From Phycisphaerales bacterium (lineage in GTDB: Bacteria > Planctomycetota > Phycisphaerae > Phycisphaerales > UBA1924), in contig JALSHW010000026.1 in assembly GCA_026982035.1 (NCBI GenBank), positions 1 through 6,116 on the forward strand: a DNA stretch of 6,116 bases, written 5' to 3'. Every line of letters begins with the position of its first letter. Position 1 is the first letter of the stretch. A program made the translations under genes and the position numbers. This document shows positions 1 to 6,055 of this stretch, piece by piece. The notes beneath the pieces were generated by a model. That model did no database searches. It had not been told where the DNA came from and saw nothing but the letters and a program-made list of their open reading frames with translations.

Positions 1-118
1 GCGGACGATTAAGAATGCGATTCTCAAGACGATTGAGTATGTCAATGGGCATATTAATGATGCGATCATTGAGCGACTTGCCCAGGCCGAACAAGCATTG
101 CAAGGTGAGCCCGTATGA
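1..118 (+). CDS. plsX: Phosphate acyltransferase PlsX, C-terminal end (5' partial)
   Basis: Only the last 38 codons are present, read in the frame that starts at base 2 and ends with TGA at 116-118. The peptide begins RTIKNAILKTIEYVNGHIND and ends QALQGEPV. The start resembles the final helix of PlsX, where an HGxSDxRAIxNAI stretch is followed by a Val/Asn-rich helix. PlsX converts acyl-ACP and phosphate to acyl-phosphate, the acyl donor for PlsY in phospholipid synthesis; it works at the inner face of the membrane. The stop overlaps the fabH start as ATGA, which suggests one transcript and coupled translation. The identification rests on a short tail plus the known plsX-fabH-fabD-fabG order, so it is likely but not certain. 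The catalytic part lies outside the window. Confidence 0.8.
   Translation, partial: RTIKNAILKTIEYVNGHINDAIIERLAQAEQALQGEPV
102..108 (+). promoter_or_regulatory. Ribosome binding site of fabH
   Basis: AAGGTGA lies six bases before the fabH ATG, inside the last plsX codons. It matches the 3' half of the SD consensus and supports ATG 115 as the start. Confidence 0.7.
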
Positions 119-1131
119 CTGAAGATGCTCGGGGACGGGTTGGCGTAGAGATTATTGGGTCTGGGATGCACCTGCCCGAAGGGACACTGACCAACCAGGA
201 CCTTGAGCAGTTGATGGAAACCTCCGATGCGTGGATCGTCAAGCGGACGGGGATCAATACCCGCCGTCGGGCGGATCTTGCCAGTGGAGAGACCAGCAGC
301 GTTCTTGCGACTGAGGCGATGAAGAAGGCCTTGGTCAATGCCAAGATCGAGGCGACGGAGCTTGATCTTCTTCTTGTGGCAACGATGACTTGCGATTCGC
401 CGACGCCATCGGTTGGGTGTGTGGTGGCTCATGAGATCGGGTGCCGAGACATTGGTGCGATGGACATCAATGCGGCGTGTTCTGGATTTTTGTACACGAT
501 TTCGATTGCCGATGCGATGATCAAGTCCGGGGCGTACAAGACCATTGGGGTGATCGGGGTGGACACGATAACACGCCATATTGATTATTCTGATTTTGGT
601 CGAGGGGCGGCGATTCTTTTTGGTGATGGAGCCGCGGCGGTGGTGCTCCAGGCCAGTGATGATCCTGAGAAGGGAATGATTGCCCATGCGATGCACGCTG
701 ATGGTGGGGGGGCCAAGCATTTGTTTATTCCATCGTGTGCGTTGGATTTTCCGGAGGAAGTGGAGTTTGACGAGCGGAAACTCAATACGGTGCAGATGAA
801 TGGGCAGGCGGTGTTCAAGTTTGCCGTCACCAAGTTTCAGGAGGTGATTTCTGAGACTCTTGAGATGGCTGGGATTGAGGCCGACGATGTAGATCACTTT
901 GTGTGTCACCAGGCCAATTCTCGGATTTTGGACTCGGCACGCGATCGGTTTGGGATTCCTGAAGAGAAGTTGCTGGTCAATATCCAGAAGTATGGCAATA
1001 CGGTTGGTGGGTCGATTCCGATTGTCTACGATGAGTTGATGAGTTCTGGGAAGATCAAGCCGGGGCAGAAGATGATGTTTCTTGCCTTTGGTGCGGGATT
1101 GACTTGGGGTTCGTCGCTTTGGCAGTTGTAA
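115..1131 (+). CDS. fabH: 3-oxoacyl-ACP synthase III (KAS III)
   Basis: This 338-residue protein is close to the usual FabH length of about 320. It condenses acetyl-CoA (or another short acyl-CoA) with malonyl-ACP to start fatty acid synthesis in the cytoplasm. The thiolase-fold catalytic triad is visible: Cys122 in DINAACSGF, His265 in HFVCHQANSRI and Asn295 in KYGNTVGGSIP. The N-terminal TSDAWIVKRTGI stretch (residues 37-48) and the C-terminal FGAGLTWGSSL are also typical. The Asn loop reads GNTVGGSIP rather than the common GNTSAASIP, a small departure next to the active site. The start is fixed by the ATGA overlap with plsX and an SD-like AAGGTGA. fabD follows after 46 bases. The primer preference cannot be read from the sequence. 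Confidence 0.97.
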   Translation: MTEDARGRVGVEIIGSGMHLPEGTLTNQDLEQLMETSDAWIVKRTGINTRRRADLASGETSSVLATEAMKKALVNAKIEATELDLLLVATMTCDSPTPSVGCVVAHEIGCRDIGAMDINAACSGFLYTISIADAMIKSGAYKTIGVIGVDTITRHIDYSDFGRGAAILFGDGAAAVVLQASDDPEKGMIAHAMHADGGGAKHLFIPSCALDFPEEVEFDERKLNTVQMNGQAVFKFAVTKFQEVISETLEMAGIEADDVDHFVCHQANSRILDSARDRFGIPEEKLLVNIQKYGNTVGGSIPIVYDELMSSGKIKPGQKMMFLAFGAGLTWGSSLWQL

Positions 1132-1164
1132 ATTTCGGTTGTGTTGCACACGATTGATCTCCAC

Positions 1165-1169
1165 AGGGG
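1165..1169 (+). promoter_or_regulatory. Ribosome binding site deciding the fabD start
   Basis: AGGGG stands eight bases before ATG 1178. It favours this start over an in-frame TTG at 1139, which would add 13 residues with no FabD-like character. Confidence 0.6.
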
Positions 1170-1177
1170 TTTTTGAT

Positions 1178-2131
1178 ATGAACAACATTATTCTTTGTCC
1201 AGGTCAGGGTGCTCAGGTCATTGGCATGGGCAAGCTTTGGAGTGAGACTTCTGAGGCGGCGCGTTCGATCTTTGAGCAGGCCGACGAGGTGCTTGGGGAT
1301 TGGCTCGACAATTTACACGGCGCTTCGCTTTCGTCGTTGTGCTTTGAGGGGCCTGTGGAGATGCTCAATCGGACGGATGTGTCCCAGCCAGCGATTTATA
1401 CCGCGTCGGTGGCGTGCTTTGCTGGATGGCTCGATGCTGAGAACCTGACCAAGAACGAGTTGAATCTGGTGGCGACGGCTGGGCTTTCACTTGGTGAATA
1501 CACGGCGTTGCACTTGGCGGATGCTTTTTCGTTTGCTGATGGGCTCAAGCTTGTGGCGTTGCGGGGCAAGGCGATGCAGGAGGCCGCTGAGGCGGCGGAT
1601 TCGTCGATGGTCGCGTTGATTGGGGCCGATGAAGCGTCGGCCAATGCGGTGTGTGATCAGGCGCGAGGGGATGATGTGCTTGTGGCTGCCAACTTCAACG
1701 CGCCGGGGCAGGTGGTGATTTCGGGTTCGTCTGCGGCGTGTGATCGTGCTGAGACTATTGCAGGGGAGATGAAACTTCGGGCGACGCGGTTGAGTGTGGC
1801 GGGGGCCTTTCATTCGCCATTTATGCAGCCGGCGGCGGATCAACTGGCTGAGGCGTTGGCGGCGACGCAGATCAATGATTTGAGTTGTACGGTGATGTCC
1901 AATGTGACGAATCTTCCACACGAAGCGGACGCCGATTCGATTCGTCAACGATTGGTCGATCAACTGACTTGCCCGGTTCGGTGGGCGGCGTGTTGTGAGT
2001 ATCTTGTTGAGAACAACACTGATGTTCAGTTTCATGAGTTGGCTCCGGGTAAGACGCTTGGCGGGATGATGCGCCGGATTGCCAAGGGCACGAAGGTTTT
2101 GGGACACAATGAACCCGTCGCTGTTTCGTAA
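1178..2131 (+). CDS. fabD: Malonyl-CoA:ACP transacylase
   Basis: The protein has 317 residues, a normal FabD length. It moves malonyl groups from CoA to the ACP phosphopantetheine, feeding FabH and the elongating synthases. Family marks appear in order: CPGQGAQ (residues 7-13), the nucleophile Ser104 in GLSLGEYTAL, Arg129 in ALRGKAMQ, which binds the malonyl carboxylate, the NAPGQVVISG stretch (174-183), and the catalytic His212 in GAFHSPFM. The nucleophile motif has Leu where the Escherichia coli enzyme has His (GHSLGE); GLSLGE occurs in other functional FabD proteins, so I expect activity. ATG 1178 was chosen because AGGGG precedes it and because the conserved N-terminal strand starts directly after it. 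It lies between fabH and fabG in the same direction, probably co-transcribed. Confidence 0.97.
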   Translation: MNNIILCPGQGAQVIGMGKLWSETSEAARSIFEQADEVLGDWLDNLHGASLSSLCFEGPVEMLNRTDVSQPAIYTASVACFAGWLDAENLTKNELNLVATAGLSLGEYTALHLADAFSFADGLKLVALRGKAMQEAAEAADSSMVALIGADEASANAVCDQARGDDVLVAANFNAPGQVVISGSSAACDRAETIAGEMKLRATRLSVAGAFHSPFMQPAADQLAEALAATQINDLSCTVMSNVTNLPHEADADSIRQRLVDQLTCPVRWAACCEYLVENNTDVQFHELAPGKTLGGMMRRIAKGTKVLGHNEPVAVS

Positions 2132-2165
2132 GGCGACCACTTATGCAGAGAAACGAGAAATAGAT

Positions 2166-2906
2166 ATGGCGGATCAACGGATTGCTATTGTCACTGGAGC
2201 ATCGCGTGGAATCGGGCGGGCGATTGCGTTGCGATTGGCCTCGGATGGACGGCATGTGGTGTGTGTGTCTCGTTCTCAGGGGCCTTTGGATGAACTTGCT
2301 GCTGAGATTCAAGCCGGTGGTGGGGCGGCGTCGGCGGTGGCGTGTGATATGTCCGATTTTGATGCGGTGGCTTCGATGATTGAGGGGGTTGCCAAGGAGC
2401 ATGGCCGACTCGATATTTTGGTGAACAACGCGGGGATTACCAAGGACAATCTGATCTTGCGGATGAGCGATGAGGAGTGGGATGATGTGATCAATACGAA
2501 TCTCAAATCGGTGTTTGTGGCGTGTCGTGCGGCGGCTCGGCCGATGATGCGGGGGAAGTTTGGGCGGGTGTGTAATATCGCTTCGACTTCAGGATTGGTT
2601 GGCAATGCCGGGCAAGCCAACTACGCGGCGGCCAAGTCCGGGCTGATGGGCTTTACCAAGACGATCGCTCGTGAACTTGGCAAGAAGAACATCACCGCCA
2701 ACTGCATTGCGCCTGGGTTTATTGAAACGGACATGACCAAAGATTTGCCGGTCGCGGTGACCGATCACATCAAGGGCGTGATTTCGACACGGGAACTTGG
2801 GCAGCCGGCGGACATCGCCGCGGCGGTGGCGTATGTGACCAGTGATGAGGCCAGGTTTATCACTGGGCAGACGATCGCTGTCGATGGCGGCATGACGATG
2901 TGCTGA
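2166..2906 (+). CDS. fabG: 3-oxoacyl-ACP reductase
   Basis: A complete 246-residue short-chain dehydrogenase, typical of FabG. It reduces 3-oxoacyl-ACP to (R)-3-hydroxyacyl-ACP with NADPH. Visible marks are the cofactor motif TGASRGIG (10-17), Asp61 in the CDMSD strand end, NNAG (87-90), and the catalytic set Asn112, Ser140, Tyr153 and Lys157 in the GQANYAAAKSG region. PGFIETDMT (183-191) and the C-terminal TGQTIAVDGGM also fit FabG. ATG 2166 gives the standard N-terminus and has a weak GAGAAA five bases upstream. An in-frame ATG at 2109 lies inside fabD and would add an unlikely leader. It is the last visible gene of the fab operon; a convergent gene ends only nine bases away, so acpP does not follow. 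Confidence 0.96.
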   Translation: MADQRIAIVTGASRGIGRAIALRLASDGRHVVCVSRSQGPLDELAAEIQAGGGAASAVACDMSDFDAVASMIEGVAKEHGRLDILVNNAGITKDNLILRMSDEEWDDVINTNLKSVFVACRAAARPMMRGKFGRVCNIASTSGLVGNAGQANYAAAKSGLMGFTKTIARELGKKNITANCIAPGFIETDMTKDLPVAVTDHIKGVISTRELGQPADIAAAVAYVTSDEARFITGQTIAVDGGMTMC

Positions 2907-2915
2907 GTGGGGGCT

Positions 2916-3413
2916 TTATTTATACTTAAAATATCCGAAGTGCATTCGGCAGTGGTTGAGGTGTACGAGTGTCCAGAGTTCGTGGGTCATGGTGCCTAGG
3001 AGTGGGCTGTCGTGGAGCATTTGTTCGCCGTTTTGTATACGGGTGATCTGGGTTCGCATCAATGCCAGCCCGTCTTCAATGCTGACTTGATCGGCGGGCA
3101 GCAGGGGGTTTTCGGATTCGGGGAGTTTGATGCCTGGTTTCATTTGTCCGTTTGGATTCTTGGCCATGCGTTTGAAGACCAGTTGGCCGAGGATTCGGAA
3201 GATCAGCGGGAGTTTCATGTCTGGGCCGAACCCATCGAGGGAGAAGCCGATGAACTTGGCGCAGTGTTCGAGGTTTTGGCCAACGGTCCAGCCGCCTGCG
3301 GTGGTGAGGGTGCCGGCTTGATGGGCGGCTTCGATGGTGTCGAGCTCGGCGGAGAGTTCATCAATGGTACGAAAGGACTTGGGCTTCCATTGACTTTTGT
3401 CGGCAAATGGCAT
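2916..3413 (-). CDS. DUF1569 domain protein, DinB-like fold
   Basis: The protein has 165 residues from the ATG whose first base is 3413. This start has AAAGG six bases upstream (3420-3424). Another ATG at 3419 touches that AAAGG directly, and a TTG at 3455 has no SD, so both are less likely. The sequence fits the DUF1569 pattern: GGWTVGQNLEHCAKF (40-54), a SLDGFG turn, a basic segment RILGQLVFKRMAKN, PGIKLPES (94-101) and a C-terminal LWTLVHLNHCRMHFGYF. His50, His154 and His158 (an HxxxH pair) match where DinB-like proteins hold a metal ion. There is no signal peptide, so it is probably cytoplasmic. The reaction is unknown; DinB-fold relatives include thiol-dependent transferases, which is only a hint. 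It is convergent with fabG and divergent from the VOC gene. Confidence 0.85.
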   Translation of the reverse strand: MPFADKSQWKPKSFRTIDELSAELDTIEAAHQAGTLTTAGGWTVGQNLEHCAKFIGFSLDGFGPDMKLPLIFRILGQLVFKRMAKNPNGQMKPGIKLPESENPLLPADQVSIEDGLALMRTQITRIQNGEQMLHDSPLLGTMTHELWTLVHLNHCRMHFGYFKYK

Positions 3414-3448
3414 CGGCATCCTTTCGGTGATGAAATCTTTGGTATTTG

Positions 3449-3475
3449 TTGCCAATGGTAGACGAATGCTATGCT
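3449..3475 (+). promoter_or_regulatory. Candidate promoter for the VOC gene, possibly leaderless
   Basis: TTGCCA (3449-3454) and TATGCT (3470-3475) resemble -35 and -10 boxes with a short 15-base spacer; TTGTTG at 3446 would give 18. Transcription would start near ATG 3482, six bases after TATGCT. There is no SD. The evidence is pattern matching only. Confidence 0.3.
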
Positions 3476-3481
3476 TTGGGT

Positions 3482-3913
3482 ATGAAACCTCGATCGATCC
3501 TTGAAACGGTGTTGTATTCCAGTGATCTTGACCAAGCGGTGTGGTTTTATCATGAAGTCCTTGGGTTGGAGATGCCTGGTGGGAAGTCGGATTTGATGAC
3601 CTATTTTCGGATTGATGATGGTCATGTGTTGTTGATTTTTGATCCGGGTCAATCGGATAAGCCGGGGCGGGGTGTGCCTTCGCATGGGGCCCGTGGTCCT
3701 GGGCATATTGCGTTGCGGATTGAGGAATCGGAGTATGACGATTGGAAGCGACGGTTGAGCTTGCATGGGGTTGGGATCGAGGAGGAGATTGATTGGGGTT
3801 TAGAAGAGGGTTTTTCGCCTGGACGGTCGATCTACTGCCGAGACATCTATGGCAACTCGGTTGAGCTCATTACCGGGAATATCTGGGCTTCAATCACCTC
3901 AATCGAGGACTAG
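3482..3913 (+). CDS. VOC-fold (glyoxalase/bleomycin resistance) protein
   Basis: A 143-residue protein with two beta-alpha-beta-beta-beta modules of the vicinal oxygen chelate fold. The first module holds ILETVLYSSDLDQAVWFY and VLGLEM (6-31). The second begins at GPGHIALRI (72-80) and ends at RDIYGNSVELIT (120-131). Glu8, His75 and Glu128 sit where VOC enzymes bind their divalent metal, so it may be an active metalloenzyme. The PSHGARGPGHIA segment is typical of an uncharacterised VOC group. Possible roles are lyase, dioxygenase or thiol transferase chemistry, or drug binding; the substrate cannot be told. ATG 3482 is preferred because the conserved first strand follows immediately; ATG 3455 would add 9 unconserved residues. 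No SD precedes it. It is divergent from the DUF1569 gene. Confidence 0.88.
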   Translation: MKPRSILETVLYSSDLDQAVWFYHEVLGLEMPGGKSDLMTYFRIDDGHVLLIFDPGQSDKPGRGVPSHGARGPGHIALRIEESEYDDWKRRLSLHGVGIEEEIDWGLEEGFSPGRSIYCRDIYGNSVELITGNIWASITSIED

Positions 3914-3920
3914 AGCCCGA

Positions 3921-3951
3921 TTGAAACCGTGTGGGGATTTGGACCTAGACT
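3921..3951 (+). promoter_or_regulatory. Candidate promoter for the lipoprotein gene, possibly leaderless
   Basis: TTGAAA (3921-3926) and TAGACT (3946-3951) resemble -35 and -10 boxes with a long 19-base spacer. TAGACT ends five bases before ATG 3957, which has no SD. The arrangement suggests a transcript that begins at or next to the start codon. Pattern matching only. Confidence 0.3.
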
Positions 3952-3971
3952 GGTGTATGAAGACCCCACAC
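3929..3971. repeat. 8-bp inverted repeat around the lipoprotein start
   Basis: GTGTGGGG (3929-3936) is a perfect inverted match to CCCCACAC (3964-3971), with 27 bases between. The ATG at 3957 and the candidate -10 box lie in the spacer. It could be an operator or an RNA stem, but matches of this size are expected by chance a few times in 6 kb. Confidence 0.3.
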
Positions 3972-4784
3972 CTGATATCCAACGCTGCGATTTTGCTTTC
4001 ACTGGTATTTGTTGGTTGCTCGGATTCGAGTGATTCTCAAACAACCGATTCGGCGGTGCCTGAGCCCGCTGCGGATACGAGTTATCTTGACGAACTTGCT
4101 GCCAAGCAGGGGATTGCTCTGGAAGAGGATGAGCCCGAGGATCAAGTTGTCGAGGAAGAAGCCGACGAGCCAGAGGCCGATGGGGCGTTGGCTCAGGACG
4201 AGGAACGGGAGTGGGAACGAGAGCGTGGATCCCAGTCGTTGCTCGGTCGATCGCGTGACAAGGCCAAGGGGTTGCGGGATCAGATTCAAGGCGGCACCGA
4301 GCCAGAGGAGGGGTTGGCTTCGACGCTCAGTGATGAGGAATATGCAGCCAGTTCCGGGCTTCGGTGGGAGATGCCTGAGGATTGGCGGATGGCGGTGCCT
4401 GCCAGGGGTCGGTTTGCTGAGATGTATATCAAGCATGCACTGGGCAATGCGTCGGTGTCGTTTACCAAAGAAACCAAGAGCGTGCGTGAACTTGTCCGGC
4501 AGATGCAGGGGCAAATCGTTGATCCGATGGGCGGACGCTCGCGGGCCAAGACCAATGACAAGACCATCGCGGGATTTGCGGTACAAATTGTTGATCTCGA
4601 TGGAACCTACCTCGATCCGGGAGCCAAGGGTGGGACCAATGAGCAGATTTTCTATGCGATGCACGCAGCGATTTTTGATCTCGGTGAGGTGCGGATTTTG
4701 ATCAAGATGTGGGGCCCTCAAGACACCGTCAATCAGAGCATGCGGATTTTTGATGCGATGATTGAGAACACGGTCACGCAGTAA
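3957..4784 (+). CDS. Putative lipoprotein with acidic linker, unknown function
   Basis: The 275-residue protein starts with a lipoprotein signal: MKTPHLISNA, a hydrophobic run, then Cys21 in LVFVGCSDSS, the likely lipidation site (Phe at -3 is a little unusual). A Ser/Asp-rich stretch leads to a strongly acidic, low-complexity region (about 56-90, many Glu and Asp), then a charged mixed segment. The C-terminal 134-275 looks like a folded domain: LRWEMPEDWRM, an amphipathic RELVRQMQGQIVD helix, VQIVDLDGTYLDPG, and ILIKMWGPQDTVNQSMRIFD at the end. The W-x-x-P-x-x-W opening, the GTY turn and the final GP helix recall a family of planctomycete lipoproteins, from memory only. It is expected to be envelope-anchored on the periplasmic side. 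ATG 3957 is chosen because the signal peptide starts there. The glycosyltransferase gene follows after 17 bases. Confidence 0.8.
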   Translation: MKTPHLISNAAILLSLVFVGCSDSSDSQTTDSAVPEPAADTSYLDELAAKQGIALEEDEPEDQVVEEEADEPEADGALAQDEEREWERERGSQSLLGRSRDKAKGLRDQIQGGTEPEEGLASTLSDEEYAASSGLRWEMPEDWRMAVPARGRFAEMYIKHALGNASVSFTKETKSVRELVRQMQGQIVDPMGGRSRAKTNDKTIAGFAVQIVDLDGTYLDPGAKGGTNEQIFYAMHAAIFDLGEVRILIKMWGPQDTVNQSMRIFDAMIENTVTQ

Positions 4785-4801
4785 ACAGTTGGAATGTATG
4801 A

Positions 4802-5665
4802 ATGCCTGACTTGCATGCTTTGATCATTACGCATACGCATGAGCGGATTGCCAATACGCTTTTGGGATTGCGTGCCCAGACGATTGGGCCTGCGACGATC
4901 ACCGTGGCGTGTGATTCGGATGATGAGCGGATTGAGCCGGAGATTCAGCGGGCTGCCGATGCCTTGAATCGTCCGATTATACTGTCGCTCAGAAAGCGGA
5001 GCGAGATTGCGTGTCGATCGCAGAATCGGAACAATGCCGTCCGGGCGTTGCTTGAGCAAGGCGTCAAAGAGACGGATTATCTTTATTTTATTGATGGGGA
5101 TTGTATTCCGTCGCCAACTGCGTGCAAAGCCCATCGAGAAGCACTCGGCACGCATGAGCTTTCACTTGGTTGGGCTGTTCGGCTTTCGGAGGAGCAGACC
5201 GAGGAACTGACCGAACGGCAAGTTCTTGCCGGAAAGACGAACGAGATGCTCAGTAATGAGCAACACAAGATGTGTGTCAGAGCGCATTTTCAGACTCGCA
5301 AGCGGATTTTTCTGCGATCTCTTAAACTGACCAAGCCGCACAAACCTGGGATTTTGTCTGGCAATTTTGGTGTTCGGCTGCACGATTTTAGGACGGTCAA
5401 TGGGTTTGATGAATCGTTTACCGGGTGGGGGATGGAAGATGATGATTTGGCTCGTCGGCTTTATATGATCGGGGTTCGTCCAAAGTCGGTGATGAATACT
5501 GCGGTGGTGTATCACCAGTATCATCCGACGGAGGAGCCGTTGAATTGGAAGGATTCGCCCAATGCGCATCGTCTTTCTGAGCCGTGTGAGGCGCATTGTC
5601 CATCTGGAATTAAAAACCCCGCACCTCAGAACGAGATGCGGGTGATTCAAGTTGTTCCAAACTGA
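4802..5665 (+). CDS. Glycosyltransferase, GT-A fold (family 2-like)
   Basis: A 287-residue protein without signal peptide or clear membrane segment. It should transfer a sugar from a nucleotide donor in the cytoplasm or at the inner membrane face. Marks are the first strand LHALIITHTHERI, CDSDDERI (37-44), SQNRNNAVRALL (73-84), the metal-binding DxD motif FIDGDCIP (96-103), ILSGNFGVRLHDF (184-196), and NGFDESFTGWGMEDDDLARR (200-219). The last resembles the C-terminal galactosyltransferase motif, with Glu212-Asp213 as likely catalytic residues. His238 and His241 in VYHQYHP may help bind metal. TGA directly precedes ATG 4802, so the frame cannot start earlier; a weak GGAA lies seven bases upstream. 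It is probably co-transcribed with the lipoprotein gene. Residues 271-280 are encoded by the opposite gene's terminator. Donor and acceptor are unknown. Confidence 0.88.
   Translation: MPDLHALIITHTHERIANTLLGLRAQTIGPATITVACDSDDERIEPEIQRAADALNRPIILSLRKRSEIACRSQNRNNAVRALLEQGVKETDYLYFIDGDCIPSPTACKAHREALGTHELSLGWAVRLSEEQTEELTERQVLAGKTNEMLSNEQHKMCVRAHFQTRKRIFLRSLKLTKPHKPGILSGNFGVRLHDFRTVNGFDESFTGWGMEDDDLARRLYMIGVRPKSVMNTAVVYHQYHPTEEPLNWKDSPNAHRLSEPCEAHCPSGIKNPAPQNEMRVIQVVPN
5612..5642 (-). terminator. Intrinsic terminator of the FKBP gene, inside the convergent glycosyltransferase gene
   Basis: Read on the minus strand, CCCGCA (5642-5637) pairs with TGCGGG (5623-5618). After one mismatch, CTC pairs with GAG around a five-base loop. 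One G later comes TTTTT (5616-5612). This is a standard hairpin plus U tract, 24 bases past the FKBP stop. On the + strand no U tract follows the hairpin, so it should work only for the minus-strand transcript. Confidence 0.8.
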
Positions 5666-5666
5666 T

Positions 5667-5999
5667 TCAGCTTAGGCCGAGGAGTTCGATTTCGAAGATG
5701 AGGTCGGCTTTGGCTGGGATTGCGGGTGGTGATCCGAATTCGCCGTAGGCCTTGGCGTAGGGGATGGTGAGTTTGCGTTTGCCGCCGACTTTCATTCCTG
5801 GGATGCCTTCTTGCCATCCTTGGATGAGGTTGTTGAGTGGGAAGTTGATGGATTCGCCTCGGTCATAGGAGGAGTCGAAGACGGTGCCGTCCATGAGTGT
5901 GCCTTTGTAGTGGACATTGACGGTGGCGTTTTTTGGGCATTCCATGCCTTGGCCTACGACGGAGTCTTCGATGATGATTTCGGTGATTGGATCGCTCAT
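5667..5999 (-). CDS. FKBP-type peptidyl-prolyl cis-trans isomerase
   Basis: A complete 110-residue single-domain FKBP, near the 108 residues of human FKBP12. It speeds cis-trans isomerisation of Xaa-Pro bonds in protein folding. The pocket residues are present: Tyr31 in VHYKGTL, Phe41-Asp42 in TVFDSSYDRG, Ile59 and Trp62 in LIQGWQEGIPGM, and Tyr85 in AYGEFGSPPAIP, ending with LIFEIELLGL. It has no signal peptide, so it is probably cytoplasmic. There is no inserted chaperone flap as in SlyD. The start has AAAGGA six bases upstream. All eight Leu codons are CTC or CTA, unlike the plus-strand genes. An intrinsic terminator follows; an unidentified gene ends 56 bases upstream on the same strand. 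Confidence 0.95.
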   Translation of the reverse strand: MSDPITEIIIEDSVVGQGMECPKNATVNVHYKGTLMDGTVFDSSYDRGESINFPLNNLIQGWQEGIPGMKVGGKRKLTIPYAKAYGEFGSPPAIPAKADLIFEIELLGLS

Positions 6000-6005
6000 G
6001 GTTTT

Positions 6006-6011
6006 TCCTTT
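6006..6011 (-). promoter_or_regulatory. Ribosome binding site of the FKBP gene
   Basis: AAAGGA on the minus strand lies six bases before ATG 5999, the same spacing as for the DUF1569 gene. It is a clear SD and fixes the start. Confidence 0.75.
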
Positions 6012-6055
6012 ATGCTGTTCTTGATCAGTTTGATTTGGTCACAATGATAGGTCAC

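Noticed and set aside
1141..1151. GTGT-TGC-ACAC inverted repeat between fabH and fabD
   Set aside because: The stem is only four base pairs with a three-base loop and no U tract, so it is not convincing as a terminator or operator.
1487..2140. Long open frame of 217 codons on the minus strand opposite fabD
   Set aside because: It is rich in Arg, His and Pro, has no recognisable motif and lies fully across a well-supported fabD; it is a shadow of fabD codon usage.
2935..2949. CCGAA/TTCGG hairpin with a five-base loop near the fabG end
   Set aside because: It is not followed by a T tract on the + strand. On the minus strand ATATTTTAA follows, but it lies before the DUF1569 stop, so a terminator there would cut the gene; the stem is also short.
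3414..3455. Longer DUF1569 start at TTG 3455
   Set aside because: There is no SD before it, and the 14 extra residues are not family-like; ATG 3413 has AAAGG at six bases.
3012..3461. 149-codon open frame on the + strand opposite the DUF1569 gene
   Set aside because: It has no family features and its composition mirrors the antisense of a gene with a good motif match and an SD.
3999..4721. 240-codon minus-strand and 230-codon plus-strand frames across the lipoprotein gene
   Set aside because: Both are Arg-rich shadows; the frame starting at 3957 has a signal peptide, lipobox and coherent domain.
6000..6055. Promoter for the FKBP gene in the upstream gap
   Set aside because: TATCAT and TTGTGA-like words occur on the minus strand, but no pair has acceptable boxes at good spacing; read-through from the upstream gene is as likely.
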